A stretch of DNA of 64,000 nt, taken from NCBI GenBank assembly GCA_947371755.1, contig CANBQT010000006.1, forward strand, positions 1-64,000, written 5' to 3'. The notes beneath the pieces were generated by a model. The model searched no databases. It was not told the DNA's origin and saw nothing but the letters and a program-made list of their open reading frames with translations. The DNA comes from Chitinophagaceae bacterium. GTDB lineage: Bacteria > Bacteroidota > Bacteroidia > Chitinophagales > Chitinophagaceae. Of the stretch, positions 46,797-53,330 are shown piece by piece (position 1 is the stretch's first letter; the number at the start of each line of letters is the position of its first letter). A program made the translations under genes and the position numbers.

Positions 46797-47876
46797 ATGC
46801 AAGCATCAAGAACAGTTATTACCGGAACGGGGAGTTATATTCCAGAACAAATCAAGACCAATCAAGATTTTACTTCTTCCGAATTTTATGGAGAAGACCA
46901 TAAGCCACTAACTACTCCGGCTGAAGAAATCGTAGAGAAGTTTAAAGGTATTACAGGTATCGAAGAGCGCAGATATGCCGATCTAGAAATGAATTCCTCT
47001 GACATGGCTTTAATCGCTTCGCGCATAGCCATTGAAGATGCAGGGATAGATCCAGAAACAATCGATCAAATTATATTCGCACATAATTTTGGAGATGTTG
47101 TAAAAGACAGTATTCAAACAGATGTATTACCTGCATTGGCATCCAGGGTAAAAAACGGACTTGGCATTAGAAACCCGGCATGTGTTGCTTATGATATTTT
47201 ATTTGGTTGCCCAGGATGGATTCAGGGTGTGATTCAAGGCCATGCATATATAACAGCTGGCATTGCAAAAAAATGTTTGGTAATTGGCTCTGAAACTTTG
47301 AGCAGAGTGATAGATATACATGATCGTGATAGTATGATCTTTAGTGACGGTGCAGGGGCCTGTATTATTGAAAGCATCGATGCCACTGAAACAGAAAGTG
47401 GTATTTTGGCAACCAGTGTACAAAGTCATTGTGTGGATGAAGCATTCTATTTAACGATGGGTAAATCCTATTTACCTGAATCGGACCCCAATGTTCGTTA
47501 CATGAAAATGAAAGGAAGAAAAGTTTATGAATACGCAATCAAACACGTTCCGCTTGCCATGAAAGATTGCTTAGATAAATCCAGAATTGATATTACAGAA
47601 GTCAAGAAATTCTTTCTTCACCAGGCAAACGAAAAGATGGATGAGGGTTTTGTAAAAGCATTATACAAATTATATGGCATAAAAGAAGTGCCTCATCATA
47701 TCATGCCGATGAGCATTCACAAATTAGGGAACAGTTCTGTGGCAACTATCCCCACTCTATATGATCTGGTAAAAAGGCAATTACTGGAAGATCATAGCAT
47801 TGCAAAGGGTGATATCGTAATGTTTGCTTCTGTGGGTGCTGGCATGAATATCAATGCATTTTGTTATCGGGTATAA
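46797..47876 (+). CDS. 3-oxoacyl-ACP synthase III-like ketosynthase (FabH family)
   Basis: From ATG 46797 this is a 359-residue thiolase-fold enzyme. TVITGTGSYIPE opens the protein, as in FabH. The active-site Cys is in DILFGCPGWIQGV, the His in FLHQANEKMDEG and the Asn in LGNSSVATIPTLYD, so the Cys-His-Asn triad is complete. It could start fatty-acid synthesis or make a specialised lipid. GCPGWIQG instead of the usual CAGF-type sequence suggests a divergent subgroup, so I do not call it fabH. It converges on purF, 9 bases apart. Confidence 0.9.
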   Translation: MQASRTVITGTGSYIPEQIKTNQDFTSSEFYGEDHKPLTTPAEEIVEKFKGITGIEERRYADLEMNSSDMALIASRIAIEDAGIDPETIDQIIFAHNFGDVVKDSIQTDVLPALASRVKNGLGIRNPACVAYDILFGCPGWIQGVIQGHAYITAGIAKKCLVIGSETLSRVIDIHDRDSMIFSDGAGACIIESIDATETESGILATSVQSHCVDEAFYLTMGKSYLPESDPNVRYMKMKGRKVYEYAIKHVPLAMKDCLDKSRIDITEVKKFFLHQANEKMDEGFVKALYKLYGIKEVPHHIMPMSIHKLGNSSVATIPTLYDLVKRQLLEDHSIAKGDIVMFASVGAGMNINAFCYRV

Positions 47877-47885
47877 CAGTTCACA

Positions 47886-49733
47886 TTAATAACCTCTTAC
47901 ATCTTTCCCTTCCATATAATTCAGGAAGGCCTTGTTAACCACTTTATTACCTCCGGGTGTTGGATAATTTCCAGTAAAGTACCAATCGCCATTGTTTGTA
48001 GGACAGCTATCATGCAAGTCTTCAATGGTTTGATAAATTACATGCACATCAATTTCTACACCTTTAGGGGTTATTAATTCTGCAATCTTATCTGAGATTT
48101 CGTGGGTAGTGAATGGTTTATAAATAGAGCGAACCACATTCTCCGTGTGCAATTGATTGTTGCGTTGTAATTCTTTGATCTTATCCAGTGCTTGTGTTAA
48201 CAGATACTCCATATCCCTATCTTTCAATAGAGCAACCGCGGCTTTGAATGCAATGAAATCTCCGAGTTTACTCATGTCAATTCCATAACAGTCAGGATAT
48301 CTGATTTGCGGGGCAGAGGAAACTACAATCACTTTTTTAGGTCCTAAGCGAGACAACATTCTAATGATACTTTCTTTTAAAGTAGTTCCTCTAACAATAC
48401 TATCATCAATTACTACCAAAGTATCTTCACCTCTTCTAACGGTACCATAAGTTATATCGTAAACGTGCTGAACCATTTCGTTACGATTCGCATCTTCCGT
48501 AATAAAAGTCCGAAGTTTCACATCTTTGATCGCAATTTTTTCCTGGCGAATTTTTCTATTCACCATTTCCTCTAATTTCTCAGGAGTAAAATCATTGCCC
48601 CAACTAAGAATACGTTCTACTTTAATTTTGTTCAGGTATTCTTCCATTCCTTTTACCAATCCGTAAAAAGCTACTTCTGCAGTATTTGGAATATAGGAGA
48701 AGATGGTATTCTTTAAATCGTAGTTGATACTTTCTAAAACAGTTTCGCTTAAGTGGTGTCCTAAAGCGATTCTTTCTCGGTAAATTTTTTCATCGCTACC
48801 ACGACTGAAATAAATTCTTTCAAAACTACATGCACGTCTTTCCTTAGGTTCCAGAATCTGTTCAATGGAGTAATTGCCTTTGTCGTCAACGATCAAAGCT
48901 GAACCCGGCATGAGTTCCATCACTTCATTCTCTCCCACATTAAATGTTGTTCTAATTGCTGCTCTTTCACTGGCAGAAACAATCACATCATCATTGATAT
49001 AATAATAGGCAGGTCTAATACCATGCGCATCCCTCATTACAAAACTATAGCCATTACCTAACAAGCTGCCAATTGTATAACCGCCATCAAAAAGGGGTGT
49101 GGCTTTTTTCAAAACCTTAACGATGTCTGCGGCATTAGGATTCAATTCGTCTTCCTTAGAAAGAAAATGATGAATCACTTCTAGCATTGCAGCAAGATCG
49201 CTTTGCTTTTGAAAATCACCCGGACTCATATTGATCAAATCAAATAACTCGTCTGTATTAACCAGGTTAAAGTTACCCGCCAATGCCATGTTTTTTCCTG
49301 GCATCAAATCACGTTTGATAAAAGGGTGGCAAAATTCCACGTTGTTTTTACCCTGTGTTCCATATCTCAGATGCCCCAGTAATAATTCTCCTAAAAAAGG
49401 CAAATGGCCCTTCATTAGTCCTGGATGTTGTTTTATGTCTGGTTGATACTTTTCTAGTTCAGCTACTTCCTGTCCAATTTTGAAGAAAAGGTCTGCTATC
49501 GGTTGGGGTGCATTGCTTCTTAAACGATACAGGAAGGGATTTCCGGGTTCTGTGTTGAGCTTTACAGAAGCTAAACCGGCGCCATCTTGACCGCGATTAT
49601 GTTGTTTTTCCATTAACAGGTAGAGCTTACTAAGCCCATAAGTTACCGAACCATGCTTTTGCAGGTAATAGGAAAAAGGTTTTCTAAGGCGGATGTAGGC
49701 TAGCCCACATTCATGTTTGATCTCGTCGCTCAT
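47886..49733 (-). CDS. purF: Amidophosphoribosyltransferase (PurF family, long form)
   Basis: This 615-residue enzyme transfers glutamine-derived ammonia to PRPP, the first step of purine synthesis. The class II glutaminase domain begins at Cys9 (HECGLAYIRL), so an 8-residue propeptide must be removed. QHNRGQDGAGLAS and the RYGTQG block follow. The phosphoribosyltransferase half has the PRPP loop VVIDDSIVRGTTL. It is over 100 residues longer than E. coli PurF, with a C-terminal extension. Bacteroidota may carry a shorter second PurF; whether this is the main one cannot be told here. A hairpin lies just before its start. Confidence 0.9.
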   Translation of the reverse strand: MSDEIKHECGLAYIRLRKPFSYYLQKHGSVTYGLSKLYLLMEKQHNRGQDGAGLASVKLNTEPGNPFLYRLRSNAPQPIADLFFKIGQEVAELEKYQPDIKQHPGLMKGHLPFLGELLLGHLRYGTQGKNNVEFCHPFIKRDLMPGKNMALAGNFNLVNTDELFDLINMSPGDFQKQSDLAAMLEVIHHFLSKEDELNPNAADIVKVLKKATPLFDGGYTIGSLLGNGYSFVMRDAHGIRPAYYYINDDVIVSASERAAIRTTFNVGENEVMELMPGSALIVDDKGNYSIEQILEPKERRACSFERIYFSRGSDEKIYRERIALGHHLSETVLESINYDLKNTIFSYIPNTAEVAFYGLVKGMEEYLNKIKVERILSWGNDFTPEKLEEMVNRKIRQEKIAIKDVKLRTFITEDANRNEMVQHVYDITYGTVRRGEDTLVVIDDSIVRGTTLKESIIRMLSRLGPKKVIVVSSAPQIRYPDCYGIDMSKLGDFIAFKAAVALLKDRDMEYLLTQALDKIKELQRNNQLHTENVVRSIYKPFTTHEISDKIAELITPKGVEIDVHVIYQTIEDLHDSCPTNNGDWYFTGNYPTPGGNKVVNKAFLNYMEGKDVRGY

Positions 49734-49751
49734 GATGTTTATTAAAAGAAA

Positions 49752-49775
49752 GTGGCGAAGTTACAACTCCGCCAC
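49752..49775 (-). terminator. Hairpin terminator between the FMN reductase gene and purF
   Basis: GTGGCG (49752-49757) pairs with CGCCAC (49770-49775), and the stem extends inward (AGTT with AACT) past one mismatch. On the minus strand TTTCTTTT follows, so it fits termination of the FMN reductase gene just before purF. Confidence 0.75.
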
Positions 49776-49787
49776 ATTTTATTCTAG

Positions 49788-50351
49788 TTAATTATAAACA
49801 GTAACCGATTCTGGTTTTAGCGTTTCTGCCAACCATAAGAACTCATTCAGGAACAGATCTACCATTTTTTGGAAGTTTTCATCCAATAATTGACCATCCG
49901 GACTAAATTTTTTGTCCACAAATGGAGTAACCAACATATAAGGTGATGCAATCCCGAATAAAGCAGGGACTAATAACAGTAATTGCTGACTTGCTCGCAT
50001 CCCACCCATTCCACCAACAGAGGCTGGGGCAACACCAAATACTTTATGGTTTTGTTTAGGGAAATGGTCCAACAGATTCTGCATAGCGGGAGAATAGCTG
50101 CCATTATACTCAGGGGTAACCAGGATAAAAGCATCTGCCGCAAACATCAGCTCTGCCAAGGGTTTAAATGTATCAGGTGTTTTATCAACTGACGTAAAAA
50201 CATCTTGTAAAAGAGGCAGATTCCAATCACGAACATCAACTATGTTAACTTCGTGAGCAGTTTTTGCTTGTAACTGATTTTTCAAAAACAGGGCTAATCT
50301 GTGTGTAACACTCCCTGCTCTCGGACTTCCTGATATAATTGCAATATTCAT
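49788..50351 (-). CDS. NAD(P)H-dependent FMN reductase (flavodoxin-fold)
   Basis: This 187-residue protein is of the NADPH-dependent FMN reductase / azoreductase-like family. The FMN phosphate loop is SGSPRAGSVTHRL (residues 7-19). TPEYNGSYSPAMQNLLDHF is the most conserved family block, and GVAPASVGGMGGMRASQQL follows. It probably reduces FMN, quinones or similar electrophiles with NAD(P)H. It is the last gene of the MarR-pirin-pirin-YceI group, but a separate -7 box upstream suggests it may also be transcribed alone. Confidence 0.92.
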   Translation of the reverse strand: MNIAIISGSPRAGSVTHRLALFLKNQLQAKTAHEVNIVDVRDWNLPLLQDVFTSVDKTPDTFKPLAELMFAADAFILVTPEYNGSYSPAMQNLLDHFPKQNHKVFGVAPASVGGMGGMRASQQLLLLVPALFGIASPYMLVTPFVDKKFSPDGQLLDENFQKMVDLFLNEFLWLAETLKPESVTVYN

Positions 50352-50434
50352 GTGCTCTAATTTGTAGATGATTCTATATTAACAATGAAAACTGATCTCG
50401 GTTCATCTTACCTAAAACAATTTGAAGTATGCTG

Positions 50435-50442
50435 CAAAATTA
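50435..50442 (-). promoter_or_regulatory. Candidate -7 box for the FMN reductase gene
   Basis: Read on the minus strand this is TAATTTTG, an exact TAnnTTTG match 83 bases before the start codon. No good -33 element was found. Confidence 0.35.
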
Positions 50443-50471
50443 CCTCAATAAATCATTCGATGTAATTTCAT

Positions 50472-50999
50472 CTATGCTTGCTTGATCATTTGTACATTTA
50501 AGTGAAGTTTTACTTCATCACTCACAACAATACCACCAGCTTCAGTAACAGCACTCCAAGATAATCCAAAATCTGAACGATTGAATTTACCGTTAATTTC
50601 AAAACCAGATTTAACCTGACCGTAAGGGTCTGTTGCTGTACCGCCAAATTCAACTGGCAATGAAACTGATTTAGTTACATCACGGATAGTTAAGTCACCT
50701 GTTAATGTATAATCAGAACCTCCGTTATTGGAAAGTGAAGTTGATTTAAAACTGATCAATGGAAATTTTGCTGCAGAGAAGAAATCATCGCTTTTTAAGT
50801 GACCATCTCTGTCTGCGCTGTTAGTAGAGATTGAATCTACATTTGCTTCAAAGCTAATTTTTGCATCGCTGAAATCAGCAGCTTCAGATTCCATAGTAGC
50901 ATCAAATTTTGCAAAGCTACCAGTAACATTTGTGATCATTAAGTGCTTTACTTTAAAGGTAATTTCACTGTGTGATGCGTCGATTTTGTAAGTTGACAT
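50472..50999 (-). CDS. YceI-family protein, cytoplasmic form
   Basis: This is a 175-residue lipocalin-like YceI protein. It starts MSTYKIDASHSEITFKVKHL with no signal peptide, unlike periplasmic YceI. LTGDLTIRDVTKSVSLPVEF and SGFEINGKFNRSDFGL are the core family motifs. The fold binds isoprenoid or amide lipids in known structures; the ligand here is unknown. It lies downstream of two pirins, separated from them by the 65-base repeat element. Confidence 0.93.
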   Translation of the reverse strand: MSTYKIDASHSEITFKVKHLMITNVTGSFAKFDATMESEAADFSDAKISFEANVDSISTNSADRDGHLKSDDFFSAAKFPLISFKSTSLSNNGGSDYTLTGDLTIRDVTKSVSLPVEFGGTATDPYGQVKSGFEINGKFNRSDFGLSWSAVTEAGGIVVSDEVKLHLNVQMIKQA

Positions 51000-51043
51000 G
51001 TTTATTGTTTTTTTTAATAATAATTAATATACTTAGATGTTTT

Positions 51044-51108
51044 AACCACCCCGTCTGTTCGCTCAGCCGCTCCAGCCACCCCTCCATCGCATGCGATGGA
51101 GGGGAAAC
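51044..51108 (-). repeat. 65-base GC-rich intergenic repeat, copy 2
   Basis: This is the exact reverse complement of 24979-25043, including the perfect 26-base palindrome (51079-51104 here). It lies between pirin 1 and the YceI gene inside a minus-strand gene group. Like copy 1, it is downstream of a gene and in the same orientation relative to that gene. Confidence 0.9.
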
Positions 51109-51147
51109 CATTTATTTATTCAATTTTTACTTTTCACTTTTTAAATC

Positions 51148-52020
51148 TTACTCTTCTATCAACACTCCCATTTTTCCTAACTGATAATCTCTGATTGCTT
51201 CCATGATCTCTGTTTGTGTATTCATAACAAAGGGACCATGAGAAACAAGCGGTTCATTAAGCGGCTCGCCAGTTCCTATAAATAGGTGAGCATCTTCCAT
51301 AGCTTCAATCCTGATACCATCGCCATCTAAATGAAAGCTTGCCACATACTTTGCATCTAATTCTCCTTCATTTTCAATTGCTAATTTTCCATCCATTAAA
51401 TAGATGAATGCATTATGCGAACTAGGTATAGAGAAAAAATAGTTAGCACCTTTTTTCATCTTTACCGTAAACGTGTTTACATCAGACAATGTATGTATGG
51501 GTCCTTTAACACCCTCTAATTCTCCAGCTATGATTTTAATTTGAGTCAAGCCATCTGAAGAAATTAGCTCAGGTGTTTCATCTGCTGTTAACGGCTGATA
51601 AGAAGGTTGATCCATCTTATGTTTAGCAGGCGTGTTCACCCACAATTGTATCAGTTCTTGTTCACCTCCAATCTCATGAATATCAGCAGGAGGTCTTTCA
51701 CTATGAATCATCCCCATACCTGCGTTCATCCATTGTGTTCCACCAGCATACACTGTATTATTATTACCCCTACTATCCCGATGGTGCACACCCCCTTTGA
51801 AAATAAAGCTTACTGGCGAAAAGCCACGATGAGGATGAGGACCAACACCTAATTGAAGTATGGGTTTATGTGAAGGCACTTTTACTACGGCATGGTGCAA
51901 TAACAGAAATGGATCGATCTGTTCTGCTTTATGAGAAGGGAATGGCTGACGAATGGGTAAGCCTCCCATATCCATTGGCGTTGCGTAAAGAATACTTTTG
52001 ATAGTTCTATTTTTAAGCAT
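51148..52020 (-). CDS. Pirin-family protein (long form)
   Basis: This is a 290-residue bicupin. The N-terminal metal site is PHPHRGFSPVSF (His62, His64) and GMIHSERP (His106, Glu108), complete for an Fe-binding pirin. The C-terminal cupin (residues ~170-290) ends with FVMNTQTEIMEAIRDYQLGKMG, here positions 261-282, a classic pirin C-terminal motif. Pirins act as quercetinase-like enzymes or redox-dependent co-regulators. It lies 17 bases after the second pirin gene, in the same operon. Confidence 0.93.
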   Translation of the reverse strand: MLKNRTIKSILYATPMDMGGLPIRQPFPSHKAEQIDPFLLLHHAVVKVPSHKPILQLGVGPHPHRGFSPVSFIFKGGVHHRDSRGNNNTVYAGGTQWMNAGMGMIHSERPPADIHEIGGEQELIQLWVNTPAKHKMDQPSYQPLTADETPELISSDGLTQIKIIAGELEGVKGPIHTLSDVNTFTVKMKKGANYFFSIPSSHNAFIYLMDGKLAIENEGELDAKYVASFHLDGDGIRIEAMEDAHLFIGTGEPLNEPLVSHGPFVMNTQTEIMEAIRDYQLGKMGVLIEE

Positions 52021-52037
52021 CTGAATTGCTTTACTTG

Positions 52038-52751
52038 TTATGATAATTGCATGGGAACATCAATCAATAAAATCTCTGCGTCTGATGAAGCTTTTATATG
52101 CAATGTTTCGGTTTCCCAGATACCTAATCCATCTCTTGTTTCTAGTGTTAGATCATTAATTAAAACGTTACCTGATAATACAAAAACATACACCCCATTA
52201 CCCGATTTTTTAATTTGATAATCGATTGAAAAATCCTTTGAAAAATTTCCAAGTGAGAACCAGGCATCCTGGTTAATGAAGACAGCATCTTTATTATCAG
52301 GTGCAACTACATTTAAAATTTGATTTACTCTATTTTCTGGCAAGAACGACTTTTGCTCATAACGTGGAGTGATATTATGCAGTTTTGGGAAAACCCAGAT
52401 CTGAAGGAATTTTACTTCTGCATCTTTATTTGCATTCATTTCACTATGTGTAATTCCGCTACCCGCACTCATGATCTGTACATCATGCTGACGAATGATT
52501 TCGTTTCTTCCTGTGCTGTCCTGGTGTTGTAAATCACCTGAAAGTGGAATAGAAACTATTTCCATATTATCATGTGGATGTTTTCCAAAGCCTAAACCTG
52601 CACTCACTGTATCGTCGTTCAATACCCTAAGCGCACCAAAATGTATTCTTTCAGGGTTATGATATTGTCCAAAACTGAAAGTGTGGTAACTATTCAACCA
52701 TCCAAAATTGGCGTGGCCTCTTGTAGCTGCTTTATGTAAGATCGTTTTCAT
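52038..52751 (-). CDS. Pirin-family protein (YhhW-like)
   Basis: This is a 237-residue bicupin of the YhhW length class. It opens RGHANFGWLNSYHTFSFG (residues 11-28). The metal ligands are His58, His60 (GKHPHDNMEIVSIP) and His102, Glu104 (GITHSEM). E. coli YhhW is a quercetin dioxygenase in vitro. It is downstream of marR (43 bases) and upstream of the longer pirin. A palindromic candidate operator lies 15 bases before its start. Confidence 0.93.
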   Translation of the reverse strand: MKTILHKAATRGHANFGWLNSYHTFSFGQYHNPERIHFGALRVLNDDTVSAGLGFGKHPHDNMEIVSIPLSGDLQHQDSTGRNEIIRQHDVQIMSAGSGITHSEMNANKDAEVKFLQIWVFPKLHNITPRYEQKSFLPENRVNQILNVVAPDNKDAVFINQDAWFSLGNFSKDFSIDYQIKKSGNGVYVFVLSGNVLINDLTLETRDGLGIWETETLHIKASSDAEILLIDVPMQLS

Positions 52752-52756
52752 ATGAT

Positions 52757-52775
52757 TAATTTAGATGTATATACA
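52757..52775 (-). promoter_or_regulatory. Candidate MarR operator before the first pirin gene
   Basis: Read on the minus strand this is TGTATATACATCTAAATTA. It contains the perfect 10-base palindrome TGTATATACA (52766-52775). The same motif, with two differences in 19 bases, recurs upstream of marR at 53266-53284. Confidence 0.5.
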
Positions 52776-52794
52776 CGTATTAGTTTAAAAAAAT

Positions 52795-53253
52795 CTACTC
52801 TTCAGAGCTTCGCAATTTTTCCAATAATTTGTTTAATTGAACAGCCTCTGCTTCAGTAAGAATAGTGTTTGTTTCCATTGTATGATCAATTATTTTAGTA
52901 CTACTTTCCAGCAATTGAATTCCAGTTTGAGTAAGTGTTATTACAGTTTCCCGCTTATCCAACTGAGAGGTAGTTCTTTTCACTAATTTTTTTATTTCCA
53001 ATCTGTCTACAATTCTAGGCACATTTGAATTTTTCTCAATCATCCTACAGGCAATATCCCTTACACAAATCTGATCTGGATATTTTCCCTTCAAAATTCG
53101 GAGCACATTGTATTGCTCATGGGTTAATCCGAATTCCTTTAAGCCCTTGCTCATATAGGTTTTTAACCACCAAGCCGTATACAATACATTCAGAGCTGCT
53201 TTCTGCGTTTCGCTTTTAAACTTAGTACTTTTTATGGCCTGCTCTAATTTCAC
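52795..53253 (-). CDS. MarR-family transcriptional regulator
   Basis: This is a 152-residue winged-helix regulator. LTHEQYNVLRILKGKYPDQICVRDIACRM and NVPRIVDRLEIKKLVKR (with the wing TSQLDKRETVITLTQTG) are the MarR DNA-binding core; they span about residues 42-108. The start is GTG at 53253; no in-frame ATG is close. A TACATTTG -7 box ends 4 bases before it. It is the first gene of the pirin/YceI/FMN reductase group and probably represses it in the absence of an electrophile or oxidant ligand. Confidence 0.92.
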   Translation of the reverse strand: MKLEQAIKSTKFKSETQKAALNVLYTAWWLKTYMSKGLKEFGLTHEQYNVLRILKGKYPDQICVRDIACRMIEKNSNVPRIVDRLEIKKLVKRTTSQLDKRETVITLTQTGIQLLESSTKIIDHTMETNTILTEAEAVQLNKLLEKLRSSEE

Positions 53254-53257
53254 AACA

Positions 53258-53284
53258 CAAATGTATGTATGTACATCTAATTTA
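53258..53284. promoter_or_regulatory. marR promoter -7 box overlapped by candidate operator
   Basis: On the minus strand TACATTTG (53265-53258) is an exact -7 box 4 bases before the GTG start. Directly upstream, on the plus strand, lies TGTATGTACATCTAATTTA (53266-53284), with the palindrome-like TGTATGTACA. A repressor bound here would cover the promoter, which fits autoregulation. Confidence 0.5.
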
Positions 53285-53330
53285 CCAAAATTATTTCACC
53301 TCCCTCCTAAACTACTTAAAAACAATTAGT

